Source: an uncultured Clostridia bacterium (GTDB taxonomy: Bacteria; Bacillota; Clostridia; Oscillospirales; CAG-382). Taken from it: DNA of 51,823 bases. The stretch is taken from NCBI GenBank assembly GCA_947626805.1, contig CANQTR010000004.1, positions 1-51,823 of the forward strand, in the 5' to 3' direction. Each line of letters opens with the position of its first letter. Position 1 is the first letter of the stretch. The translations under genes and the position numbers were made by a program. The notes below the pieces were generated by a model. That model ran no database searches. It was not told where the DNA came from and saw only the letters and a list, made by a program, of their open reading frames with translations. Positions 42,374 through 50,758 of the stretch are shown piece after piece.

Positions 42374-43527
42374 ATGAAAAAAGTACTCGCATTTCTGCTG
42401 GTCGCGGCGCTCGCGCTCAGTTTTGCGGTCGTTGCGTCCGCGGACGAGCAGGCGGCGACCACAGTGACCGCTCCGGACACCGTTGAATTCAACAAAGACG
42501 ACGTCGCGAAACTGACCGACGGCAAGACCGACGAAGCAGTCGTGTTCACGAATACGGCGGACGGCGCCGCGACGGTCGAAATTTCCTTCGACCTCGGCGA
42601 AGTCAAGACCCTCAGCGCGGTGGACTTCACTTGCGCGGACGACGCGAAACCGTCCGCTCTGGACGTTTTCGTTTCGCTTGACGGCAAGGACTACTACTCC
42701 GTAACGGCGGAGGAAGGTTCCTGCACGGTCGCCGCCGACGCGACCGCCGTGACCACCAACTTCTCGGCGCGCATCGCGGTCAACGCCCGCTATGTCAAGG
42801 CGAAGGTCACCTTCACCGGCAAGACCCTTTCCATCTCCGAAATCGCCGCCGCGGTCGCCGCGGAGAACACGACGAACTTCGACCCGAACAACGCTTTCGC
42901 CTACACGGAAGATGGCACCGCGTCCGGCACGTTCCGTACCGCCGTGTTTAAGGATACGGGCGACTACACGCTCAACGGCGGCGACCACCCCAAGGCGTTC
43001 ACCGGTTGCCAAATCACGATTGCGACCTGGGATGATACCGTCAAGGCGTACAAGATTCGTTTCAACGAAAGCAACACCTGGGACCCGGTGGCCAGCGCAA
43101 GCAAACACGCTACCGAAACCGTGACGCTCGCGGAGAACGAAATCCTGCTCGCCATATCTCTACGCAAGGCAACATCAACAAGGACAGCAACGACGACACG
43201 ACCTATGCCGCCGCGAAATGGCTCATGCGCGGCATGAAGGCAGGCGACTGGATTGTCCTGGACGAAAACGCCAAGACCTTCCAGATGTTCCCGGCGTCCC
43301 ACGATTTCACCAAGGCGGATACCCCGTCGACCTCCGAGCCGGCCGAATCCACGCCGGCCGAGTCTACGCCGTCCGAGTCTACGCCCGCCGAATCCACGCC
43401 GGCCGAGTCCACGCCTGCCGCTTCTTCCACCGCGCCCGCGGCCGGTGACAGCGGAATGCTGGTGTTCGCCGTTCTCGGCGTCCTCTCCGTTGCCGGCGTC
43501 GCCGTCGCGCTGAAGGCAAGACGTTAA
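42374..43527 (+). pseudogene. Paralogous surface protein, frameshifted
   Basis: The first part (42374 onward) has a signal peptide (FLLVAALALSFAVVASAD), a discoidin-like region (FVSLDGKDYYSVTAEEG) and a second beta domain. At about 43155 the frame is lost: LLAISLRKATS leads to a stop at 43237, while the adjacent frame continues HISTQGNINKDSN, AAAKWLMRGMKAGDWIVLDE, a linker of STPAE units and an anchor GDSGMLVFAVLGVLSVAGVA to 43527. One inserted C near 43154 (GCC-CAT) would restore a protein of about 384 residues. Its anchor matches its neighbour's. It may be a sequencing error, real decay or phase variation. Confidence 0.82.
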
Positions 43528-43578
43528 GCGCAAGGCGCTATAAACGGAACTGCACCCGTCGGTAATACGGGTCATGCG

Positions 43579-43613
43579 AAGGGTTGCAACCGAAAATTGC
43601 AACCCTTTTGTTT
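43579..43613 (+). terminator. Intrinsic terminator after surface protein 2
   Basis: GGGTTGCAA (43581-43589), 7-nt loop, TTGCAACCC (43597-43605), then TTTTGTTT. Confidence 0.85.
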
Positions 43614-43690
43614 CGAAAATCGGCGCGTCCCGCGTCGCGAACCGAGGCGGGACGTTCGAAACCGCCCCTACGGGGAGGAAGGCAAAACCG

Positions 43691-44827
43691 ATGAAACTAC
43701 TGCTTTTGAGCTGTCCGACCGGCGAAGGGCATAACAGCGCCCGCCGGGCGCTCGCGGAAGAACTGAAACGGCAGGGTGTCGACTATGTGCTCGCGGACCC
43801 GGTCGGGTTCCAGAGCAAGCGGGCGCGCGAACTGGTCGCGGCGGCGTACAACGGGCTCATCCGCCGGGCGCCGGCGGCGTTCGGAATGGTCTACCGCGTC
43901 GGCGCGGTCTACGAATCGACCGGACTTCCCTCCCCGGTCTACTATGCCAACGCCCACTACGCGCCCAACCTGCACGAATACCTGCTGTCGGAACGGTTCG
44001 ACGGCGTGCTTTCGACCCACCTGTTCGGGCTCGAGGCAATCACGGCGATTCGGCGGCGGACCGGCGCGCACATTCCGAGTTTCGGCGTCCTGACCGACTA
44101 CACCTGTATCCCGTTCTTCGCGGAGGTCGACGCGGACCTCTACTTCGTCCCGCACGAGCAGGTCGCCGAAGAATTGGTCCGCAAAGGCGTGCCGTCCGAC
44201 CGCGTCGTCGCGAGCGGTATCCCGGTTTCCCGCCGGTTCCGCGTCCCGGTCGAGCCGGAAAAGGCGCGCTCGATGCTCGGTCTGCCGCAAGAGCGCAAGA
44301 TTTACCTGTTGCTGACCGGCGGGGTCGGTTGCGGACACGTTTGCGTGCTGTGCGAGGAACTGCTGAAGCGAATCGGCGAGGACGGGTTCCTCTGTGTGCT
44401 GACCGGTCGCAACGACGCCTTGTGCGAGCAGCTGACCGGGCGTTTCGGCGCGTTCCCGTTCCGCGCCGTCCCGTTCACAAGCGACGTGCCGCTGTTCCTA
44501 CGCGCCGCCGACGCGGTCATTTCCAAGCCCGGCGGTCTTTCCGCGACGGAAGCGGCGGTTTCCAACGTCCCGCTCGTGCATTTCGGGGCAATACCGGGGT
44601 GCGAGACCCGCAACGCCGCCTTTTTCGCCGACCACGGAATGTCCCTCTGGGCGAAAAACGTGCCGGACGCGGTGTCCTGCGCCGTCGAACTCGCCCACGA
44701 CCCCGACCGCGCCGAGCAAATCCGGCAAAAACAGCGTGAAACGCTCTCCCCCGTCGCGGCGGAAACCGTCGTGACGCGCATACGCGAACAACTTCGAAAG
44801 GATGGTGCGCCATGCCCGACCGTCTGA
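43691..44827 (+). CDS. Diacylglycerol glycosyltransferase (MGDG-synthase family)
   Basis: A GT28/MurG-fold enzyme of 378 residues that should transfer sugar from a UDP-sugar to diacylglycerol on the cytoplasmic face of the membrane. The N-terminal MGDG-synthase domain has LLLLSCPTGEGHNSARRALA. The C-terminal nucleotide-sugar site includes DAVISKPGGLSATEA and AIPGCETRNAAFF. The start is ATG 43691 after GGGGAGGAAGG; the longer frame lies in the terminator region. It overlaps plsY by 16 bp, linking glycolipid and phospholipid synthesis. Confidence 0.9.
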   Translation: MKLLLLSCPTGEGHNSARRALAEELKRQGVDYVLADPVGFQSKRARELVAAAYNGLIRRAPAAFGMVYRVGAVYESTGLPSPVYYANAHYAPNLHEYLLSERFDGVLSTHLFGLEAITAIRRRTGAHIPSFGVLTDYTCIPFFAEVDADLYFVPHEQVAEELVRKGVPSDRVVASGIPVSRRFRVPVEPEKARSMLGLPQERKIYLLLTGGVGCGHVCVLCEELLKRIGEDGFLCVLTGRNDALCEQLTGRFGAFPFRAVPFTSDVPLFLRAADAVISKPGGLSATEAAVSNVPLVHFGAIPGCETRNAAFFADHGMSLWAKNVPDAVSCAVELAHDPDRAEQIRQKQRETLSPVAAETVVTRIREQLRKDGAPCPTV

Positions 44828-45513
44828 CCCTCTGGTTGCTGCTCCTCGCGGGCGGTTTCCTCAGCGGGAGCGTCCTTTACAGCCGTATCCTGCCGCTGTT
44901 GCTGACCGGCAAGGACGTCAGCGCCGAAAGCGACGACCGCAACCCCGGCGCCGCGAACGCTTTCATGGCTTGCGGTCCTGCCGTCGGCGCGCTCTGCCTG
45001 TTGCTGGACATCGGCAAGGGGCTGTTGCCCGTACTGCTCAGCCGCCGGTTCCTCGACCCCGCCGAGCCGCTTTTCGCGCTGATTCTCCTCGCGCCGGTGC
45101 TCGGTCACGCGGTCGCGCCGTTCAACCGGTTCCGCGGCGGGAAGTGCATCGCGACCTCTTTCGGCGTACTGCTCGGGATTTTGCCGCAATGCCTCGCGGT
45201 CGTCGCGCTCGCAATCCTGTACATCTTTTTTTCGACGGTCATCCGCGTCCGTCCGCACCGCCGCCGGAGTATCCTCGTGTACGCGCTGTTCGCGGCCGTC
45301 ATGACGCCGTTACTGCTGTACGCGGGCAAACTTTCCTACGCGCTCGGTTGCGTCGGGATTGCCGCGACGGTCATTTGGCGGCACCTCCGCGCCCCGTCCG
45401 AAGCCCCCGCGTCACAAGCGGAACAACCGGCGGCAGAAGCGGCGGAGGAAGCGGCAGCAGAAGCGGCGGAAAAAACCGTGGAAGCCCCGTCGGAAGGTAC
45501 CCCTCATAATTGA
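44812..45513 (+). CDS. plsY: PlsY-type glycerol-3-phosphate acyltransferase
   Basis: An integral membrane acyltransferase that uses acyl-phosphate to acylate glycerol 3-phosphate, the first step of phospholipid synthesis. The 233 residues have about five hydrophobic segments. Conserved motifs are SDDRNPGAANAF (usually GSGNxGATN), LDIGKGLLPVLL and APVLGHAVAPFNRFRGGKCI. The N-terminal motif is altered and a 45-residue Ala/Glu tail is added (AAEAAEEAAAEAAEKTVEAP), so a specialised paralogue is possible. It overlaps the glycosyltransferase gene. Confidence 0.88.
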   Translation: MPDRLTLWLLLLAGGFLSGSVLYSRILPLLLTGKDVSAESDDRNPGAANAFMACGPAVGALCLLLDIGKGLLPVLLSRRFLDPAEPLFALILLAPVLGHAVAPFNRFRGGKCIATSFGVLLGILPQCLAVVALAILYIFFSTVIRVRPHRRRSILVYALFAAVMTPLLLYAGKLSYALGCVGIAATVIWRHLRAPSEAPASQAEQPAAEAAEEAAAEAAEKTVEAPSEGTPHN

Positions 45514-45653
45514 GAGGAAAAACATACGGAACTAATGAAAGGAGTGATTTTGATGAGGAAATCAGCATTGTTCTTCTCAATGAAACTAAGGAGGGCGACT
45601 ATACTTTAACCCTCCTAAAACATGGAGGATTTTATGTCTTACAATTGGATTAA
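45510..45653 (+). CDS. Short ORF, possible remnant at AT-rich island edge
   Basis: TTG 45510 to TAA 45653 could encode 47 residues including EEISIVLLNETKEGDYTLTL and GGFYVLQLD, which read like a genuine protein tail. It has no ribosome site and overlaps the methyltransferase start. A competing 18-residue frame (45553-45609, MRKSALFFSMKLRRATIL) has a good AAAGGAG site. I cannot decide whether either is translated; a decayed end of a transferred gene is plausible. Confidence 0.3.
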   Translation: MRGKTYGTNERSDFDEEISIVLLNETKEGDYTLTLLKHGGFYVLQLD

Positions 45654-46458
45654 AGCAGAAGATTATACAATGGACACCGTCTTGTTATTTGATAGATGGG
45701 TAATCCGTTACGTCATGAACGAAAATCAATGCGGTTGGTATGACAACGGAACGCGCAGCTATACTTCCGATATGGCAAAAGCGCTGAGCCGATATCCATA
45801 TATAATCCCTTTCTGCAAACGAAAAGCGCCGGAATGTGCGAATTTCTTAAACGAAGTTCTCAGCGTAAGCACAAAGAACCTAAGCGAAAAAGAAGCGCGC
45901 AATGCGGAAATTGCGATTCTTTCCGCGCTCGAAACTTTTGTGGTATACACCTATCCCGAAGTCATGGATCAGGTCAATTATATCCGCAATTGGAATCCGC
46001 AATCTCTGTATAAATTGGCAGATTTACGAGGAAAAATCGTTCTGGACGTCGGTTCGGGAACGGGACGTCTTGCGTTTGCAGCGTCAAAACTGGCAAAGCG
46101 GGTATATGCGAGCGAACCTTGCGATATACTGCGCGAATATATGCGGGACAGAATCAAGCGCGAAAACATCGCCAACATAAAAGTTCTTGATGGCGAGGTG
46201 ATGAACCTGCCGTACGAGGACAACACATTTGACATCGTAATGTCCGGTCATGTCGTCGGCGATTCATATGATGAAGAAATCGCCGAAATGACCCGTGTTA
46301 CAAAAAGCGGTGGGTACATTATATGCTGTAACGGCGATGATGAGTTTAAGAGAACATCGGCAAATCAGAATCTTGTATCAAGAGGATTTAAGTTTTTTGT
46401 GCATGAAAGCCGCGAAGGCGGAATCATTTACGATTATCGAAAACGAATCTTCAAGTGA
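45634..46458 (+). CDS. Class I SAM-dependent methyltransferase
   Basis: A 274-residue protein. SAM motif I is IVLDVGSGTGRLAFAAS and motif II/IV covers LPYEDNTFDIVMSGHVVGDS, with a Methyltransf_11-type core after a 125-residue N-terminal helical region (NENQCGWYDNGTRSYTSDMA). The substrate is unknown. The start is ATG 45634, 5 nt after GGAGG; the in-frame ATG 45622 contains that site. Base composition is clearly lower in GC than neighbours and codons end often in A/T, which suggests recent transfer. Confidence 0.85.
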   Translation: MSYNWIKAEDYTMDTVLLFDRWVIRYVMNENQCGWYDNGTRSYTSDMAKALSRYPYIIPFCKRKAPECANFLNEVLSVSTKNLSEKEARNAEIAILSALETFVVYTYPEVMDQVNYIRNWNPQSLYKLADLRGKIVLDVGSGTGRLAFAASKLAKRVYASEPCDILREYMRDRIKRENIANIKVLDGEVMNLPYEDNTFDIVMSGHVVGDSYDEEIAEMTRVTKSGGYIICCNGDDEFKRTSANQNLVSRGFKFFVHESREGGIIYDYRKRIFK

Positions 46459-46480
46459 TATATAAATCAGCAAGTAGAAT

Positions 46481-46515
46481 ACTCCTCACCGCCTATATGG
46501 TAGTGAGGAGTTTCC
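46481..46515 (+). terminator. Hairpin after methyltransferase
   Basis: ACTCCTCAC (46481-46489) pairs with GTGAGGAGT (46503-46511), followed by TTTCC. Confidence 0.55.
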
Positions 46516-46593
46516 GTTCGTATCAAAATCATCACGAACACCGACCCGCCATGCAATCAAAAAATTTCCGGCGATTCTATCAAAACACCCCTA

Positions 46594-46633
46594 CAAAAAA
46601 GCAGGATTGACAAGAATCAATCCCGCTTTTTTT
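46594..46633. terminator. Bidirectional terminator
   Basis: GCaGGATTGA / TCAATCCcGC, flanked by AAAAAA on the left and TTTTTTT on the right. It can end both the methyltransferase transcript and the leftward birA transcript. Confidence 0.75.
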
Positions 46634-47582
46634 ATTTCACCCGCACGGACACCTCGCCGCTTTGCAGCGCGCGAATCGTCCCGTCGCCGGGGTCGACCAG
46701 CAGTTCCCCGCGCGGACCGACGTCCACGGCGCGGGCGCAAAATTGCTCGTTCCCGCGAAAAACCGTCACGTCCTTCCCCAGCACGAAGCACCGCGCGCGG
46801 TACGCGTCCAGAAACGACCGTTCCCGCAACGCGGTTTCCACGTCCGCGAACCGCCGCAACAGCGCCGACGCGAACAGATTCCGGTCCGCCTGCACGCCGG
46901 TTTCCGTTTCCAAATCCGTCGCGACGGACGCGAGTTCGGGCGGCCATTCCCGCTTGCGAAGGTTGACCCCGATGCCGACGACCGCGTAGGAGAACCCGCC
47001 GCTCTCGAAATCGACCGACCCTTCCGTCAGGATTCCGCAAATTTTTTTCCCGCCGACGTACACGTCGTTGACCCACTTGATTTCCGCCCGCGCGCCGGTC
47101 ATGGATTCGACGGTCTCGGCGACGGCGACGGCGGCGTAGGTCGTCAGCAACGCCGCGTCCTCCCCGCGCAACGACGGGCGCAACACGCAAGACAGGTACA
47201 GCCCCGCCCCCGGCGGCGAAAGGAAATGCCGACCCATGCGCCCCTTGCCGCGCGCCTGCCGGTCGGCGAGGACACAGACCCGCTCCGCCCCCTCCGCCGC
47301 TAACTGCTTGGCGCGGTCGTTGGTCGAACCGACGCAATCGTGTATCTCCAGCGAAAACCCGCCGTTCCCGGCGCGGTCGATGGCCGCCGCGGACAGCCCT
47401 TCGCAAGCGCGCAAACGGTACCCCCGGTTTGTCGCCGCCTCCACGTTGAACCCGTCCCGCCGCAATCGGTCCACCGCTTTCCACACCGCGCTACGCGACA
47501 CGCCGAACCGCTCCGCGAGCGCTTCGCCCGAAAGCGTTTCCCCGCCGCGCAACGCGTCGAGCACCCGTTCCTGCAGGTTCAT
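46632..47582 (-). CDS. birA: Biotin-protein ligase and biotin operon repressor
   Basis: Attaches biotin to carboxylases and, as biotinyl-AMP complex, represses biotin genes. The 316 residues comprise an N-terminal winged helix (about 1-62: LAERFGVSRSAVWKAVDRLR), the ligase domain with biotin motifs CVGSTNDRAKQLA, RQARGKGRMGRHFLSPPGAG and IKWVNDVYVGGKKICGILTE, and an SH3-like C-terminal domain. The presence of the wing indicates a regulatory BirA. ATG 47582 overlaps the kdgK stop by 4 bp, so it is the second gene of that operon. Confidence 0.95.
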   Translation of the reverse strand: MNLQERVLDALRGGETLSGEALAERFGVSRSAVWKAVDRLRRDGFNVEAATNRGYRLRACEGLSAAAIDRAGNGGFSLEIHDCVGSTNDRAKQLAAEGAERVCVLADRQARGKGRMGRHFLSPPGAGLYLSCVLRPSLRGEDAALLTTYAAVAVAETVESMTGARAEIKWVNDVYVGGKKICGILTEGSVDFESGGFSYAVVGIGVNLRKREWPPELASVATDLETETGVQADRNLFASALLRRFADVETALRERSFLDAYRARCFVLGKDVTVFRGNEQFCARAVDVGPRGELLVDPGDGTIRALQSGEVSVRVK

Positions 47583-48598
47583 CGCTGTACCCGACCGGAA
47601 CCGTCCCCGCCGCAAAGGGCGAGCACTTCCCCGACCGTCACGGCGTTGAAGTCCCCCTCGACGCTGTGCTTGAGGCAGGACGCGGCGACCGCGAATTCCA
47701 CCGCGTCCGCGCCGCGCATCCCGTCGGTCAGCGCGTAAATCAGCCCCGCGGCGAAACTGTCCCCGCCGCCGACGCGGTCGACGATTTGCATATCGTACTT
47801 TTTGGAAACGAACAGCTCCCCGCCGTCATACAGCAGCCCCGAAAAGCGGTTCCGCGACGCGGAAACGGACTCCCGGAGCGTGATTGCCACGCGTTTCACG
47901 CCGAACCGCCCGACAAGTTGCTCTGCGACGCTACGGTAGCCGTCGAGGTCTATCTCGCCCTTCGTCACGTCGCTGTTTGCGGCGCGAATGCCGAACACGT
48001 CGGACGCGTCCTCCTCGTTGGCAATCAGCAGGTCGACGAACGGCATCAGCCCCGCCATGACCGTCCCCGCCTTCTCGCGGGTCCAGAGTTTCTTTCGGTA
48101 GTTCAAATCGCACGAAACCGTCGCGCCCGCCCGTTTTGCCGCCTCGCACGCCTCCTTCGTGAGCGCCGCGACGCTGTCGCCGAGCGCCGGGGTGATTCCG
48201 GTGAAGTGGAACCATTCCGCACCGTCGAACACCCGGTCCCAATCGAAGTCGCCCGGCTGAAGTCCCGCCGCGACCGACCCGGCGCGGTCGTACAGCACCT
48301 TCGACGGGCGTTGCGACGCGCCTTTTTCGCAAAAATACAGCCCCAAACGCCCCGGACGGCGCAAAACGAACCGGGTATCCACGCCCCACCGGCGCAACTG
48401 CCCGACGCAAGCCGTCCCCAGTTCGTTCTCCGGCAGTCCCGTCACGAACCGCGTTTCCCGCCCGAAATTGCAGAGCGAAACGGCGACGTTCGCCTCCCCG
48501 CCGCCGAAGGTCGCCTCGTAACTCCCCGTTTGTGTGAACCGCTGGTATCCCGGCGGCTGCAGACGCATCATGATTTCCCCGAATGTGACGATTGCCAT
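47579..48598 (-). CDS. kdgK: PfkB-family sugar kinase, probable 2-keto-3-deoxygluconate kinase
   Basis: A ribokinase-fold ATP-dependent kinase of 339 residues. Signature 1 region is GSYEATFGGGEANVAVSLCN and signature 2 is DRVGGGDSFAAGLIYAL, with the catalytic Asp. The start VTFGEIMMRLQPPGYQRF is typical of KDG kinases, giving KDPG for the Entner-Doudoroff branch of uronate breakdown; other keto-sugars are possible. No KDPG aldolase is adjacent. The start is ATG 48598 after AAGGAGAGG. Confidence 0.87.
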   Translation of the reverse strand: MAIVTFGEIMMRLQPPGYQRFTQTGSYEATFGGGEANVAVSLCNFGRETRFVTGLPENELGTACVGQLRRWGVDTRFVLRRPGRLGLYFCEKGASQRPSKVLYDRAGSVAAGLQPGDFDWDRVFDGAEWFHFTGITPALGDSVAALTKEACEAAKRAGATVSCDLNYRKKLWTREKAGTVMAGLMPFVDLLIANEEDASDVFGIRAANSDVTKGEIDLDGYRSVAEQLVGRFGVKRVAITLRESVSASRNRFSGLLYDGGELFVSKKYDMQIVDRVGGGDSFAAGLIYALTDGMRGADAVEFAVAASCLKHSVEGDFNAVTVGEVLALCGGDGSGRVQR

Positions 48599-48633
48599 AG
48601 AAAACCTCTCCTTTTTCCGTTCTTTTCCCCTTC

Positions 48634-48662
48634 ATCATACCACGTTTCCGCCCGTCTGTCAA
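48634..48662 (-). promoter_or_regulatory. kdgK-birA promoter
   Basis: TTGACA (48662-48657), 17 bp, TATGAT (48639-48634), read leftward. Confidence 0.75.
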
Positions 48663-48730
48663 GGGAATCCGCATATTCTCCGCCGCCGCCGCATACGCAT
48701 GGAACACCAAACGAAAGGAAGGACTTCCCT

Positions 48731-49201
48731 ATGAAACATTCCCCCGCCCGTTCCCCGCGCGCCGACCGCCGTGCCGGGGGCGGGAACCCTCTGTTCCGCG
48801 CCGGGGTCGGCGGGTTCCTGCTTGGGCTTGCGATTCTGTTCGCACTCGCGTTCGCGCTCGCGTTCGTCGCTTTGCAGACGTCCGACCCGTCGTCCGCGGT
48901 GTTCCCCGCCTCCCTGTTTTGCACCGCCGCGGCGGGATACGGCGGTTCGCTCCTCGCCGCCGGGACCGCGTCGTCGCGGGACGTCAACCCGTTCCTCGGC
49001 GCGCTGACCGCCGGGGGCGCGCTGACGCTGTTCGTGCTCCTGCTTTCCCTCGCCGTGCCGGCGACCGGCGCGAGTCTGCTGCACCGCGTTTCCCCCCTGC
49101 TCCTGTTCCCCGCGTCCTCCGCCCTCGCCGGTCTGACCGTTTCCGCCCACCGCCCCAACCGGAACCGCCGCCTGAAGAAACTGCAGAAACGGATACGGTA
49201 G
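48731..49201 (+). CDS. Small integral membrane protein (TIGR04086-like)
   Basis: A 156-residue protein with four hydrophobic segments (FLLGLAILFALAFALAFVAL; ASLFCTAAAGYGGSLLAAG; LGALTAGGALTLFVLLLSLA; a C-terminal VSPLLLFPASSALAGLTV) and basic ends. Size and layout fit the TIGR04086/YrzE membrane family of Firmicutes, of unknown role. The start is ATG 48731 after GAAAGGAAGG. It diverges from kdgK and is followed directly by a two-hairpin repeat element. Confidence 0.7.
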   Translation: MKHSPARSPRADRRAGGGNPLFRAGVGGFLLGLAILFALAFALAFVALQTSDPSSAVFPASLFCTAAAGYGGSLLAAGTASSRDVNPFLGALTAGGALTLFVLLLSLAVPATGASLLHRVSPLLLFPASSALAGLTVSAHRPNRNRRLKKLQKRIR

Positions 49202-49464
49202 GGGTGCGAAAAAGGAACGTGTGGGGGAACACGTTCCCCCACGCCCCCATTCCGCAAAATCGACTGTCGTCGATTTTGATGTCCGTAAAAAACGTTTCCC
49301 CGCGCCCCCATTACGCGAAAACGAGAAGTCTACGGTCGTAGACTTCTCGTTTTCGAATAAAACACCAAATTGAAACGTTTTTGAGGATTTTCAGGGGACT
49401 TTTTTCAAAAAGTTTCTTGAATGGGGCTTGGGGCAACGCCCCAATGAATCCCGTTCTTCGCCCC
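49202..49464. repeat. 3'-flanking hairpin element and large palindrome
   Basis: Hairpin 1 GTGGGGGAAC-ac-GTTCCCCCAC (49221-49242). Hairpin 2 CAAAATCGAC-tgtc-GTCGATTTTG (49255-49278). Then a 19-bp perfect inverted repeat CGAAAACGAGAAGTCTACG with a 2-nt loop (49316-49355). Finally copy 3 of the dispersed AAGTTTCTTGAA hairpin repeat (about 49373-49430). Confidence 0.8.
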
Positions 49465-50652
49465 CTACGTTTGCCGGAACACCTGCAAACTCCGGTCGAG
49501 GATCCCGTGCATTTTCGCGATGGCGACACCGTAATTGACGACCGGCACGCCGGCGTCCGCCGCGCGGCGCAACCGGCTCGCGACCTCGGCGGCGTTGAGC
49601 ATACACGCCCCGCAATGGATCACCAGCGAAAACGGCGAAAGGTCCTCCGGGAACTCCCCGCCGGACGTGAACGTATAGACCGGTTTCGCGCCGGTATACC
49701 CTTCCAGCCACGCGGGCAGTTTGACGGTCCCGATGTCCCCGCACTGCCGGTGGTGCGTACACCCCTCGGCAATCAGCACCCGGTCGCCGTCGCGCACATG
49801 CGAAAGCGCCTCGGCGCCCCGGACAAGCTGTCCGAGTTCTCCTTTATAGCGGGCGAACAGAATGGAAAACGACGTCAGAAGTTGCTCCGGCGGCAGGACG
49901 GACGCGACCTTCCCGAACGCTTGCGAATCCGTCACGACCAGTTTCGGCGGACGCGAAAGCGCGGATAGCGTTTCCCGCAATTCCGTATCCTGACAGGCGA
50001 CGAACGGCAGGTGCGCGTCGAGCAATTCGCGCATGACCTGCTGTTGCGGCAGAATCAGCCGTCCCTTCGGCGCGGCGGCGTCGATGGGAATGACCAGCAC
50101 CGTCACGTCCCCCGGAGCAAGCAGGTCGGCGACCAATTTCTTCGGGTTTTCCAGCGTTTTGGCGAAACTGCCGAGCCGCTCCTTCAGTTCCCGCACGCCC
50201 TCTCCGGTCAGCGCGCTGACGTACAGCCCGTCCGGCGGCAGCGGCGGTCGCTCGGCGAGCAGGTCCGCCTTGTTATAGGCGACCACATACGGCAGTTTCC
50301 GCTCCCGAAAGCGGGCGAGCAGTTCCTCGTCCTCCGACGAAAGCCCCGCGCGCGCGTCCACGGCGAGCACGGCGAGGTCGGTTTGCGCGAGCGTCTGTTT
50401 CGCCTTGCGGACCCGCAACTCGCCCAGTTCCCCCTCGTCGTCCAGTCCGGGCGTGTCGATGATGAGCACCGGACCGAGCGGCAGAAGTTCCATCGCCTTC
50501 CGGACCGGGTCGGTCGTCGTCCCGCGCACCGGCGAAACCACCGAAAGCGCCTGCCCCGTCACGGCGTTGACCAGACTGGACTTCCCGGCGTTGCGTTTCC
50601 CGAAAAACCCGATATGCACCCGTTCCGCCGAAACCGTTTCCTGCAAACTCAT
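49465..50652 (-). CDS. hydF: FeFe-hydrogenase H-cluster maturation GTPase HydF
   Basis: The scaffold on which the 2Fe subcluster is assembled before transfer to hydrogenase. The 395 residues comprise an N-terminal GTPase with G1 FFGKRNAGKSSLVNAVTG, G3 DTPGLDD and G4 NKAD, a dimerisation domain, and a C-terminal FeS domain with EGCTHHRQCGDIGTVKLP and VIHCGACMLN (the CxHx-HCGGC-type ligands). The start is ATG 50652 after GGGGTAGGA. It is about 106 bp downstream of hydG on the same strand, probably one maturation operon. Confidence 0.96.
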   Translation of the reverse strand: MSLQETVSAERVHIGFFGKRNAGKSSLVNAVTGQALSVVSPVRGTTTDPVRKAMELLPLGPVLIIDTPGLDDEGELGELRVRKAKQTLAQTDLAVLAVDARAGLSSEDEELLARFRERKLPYVVAYNKADLLAERPPLPPDGLYVSALTGEGVRELKERLGSFAKTLENPKKLVADLLAPGDVTVLVIPIDAAAPKGRLILPQQQVMRELLDAHLPFVACQDTELRETLSALSRPPKLVVTDSQAFGKVASVLPPEQLLTSFSILFARYKGELGQLVRGAEALSHVRDGDRVLIAEGCTHHRQCGDIGTVKLPAWLEGYTGAKPVYTFTSGGEFPEDLSPFSLVIHCGACMLNAAEVASRLRRAADAGVPVVNYGVAIAKMHGILDRSLQVFRQT

Positions 50653-50758
50653 AAATCCTACCCCTTTTCGACGTTGTTTCTACGAAAAATCCGAATCGCT
50701 CCCCGCAAACTTCGCGCGAGCGCCCGCATTTGCGCTTTTGCGAATCCCGGCAGGGGGT

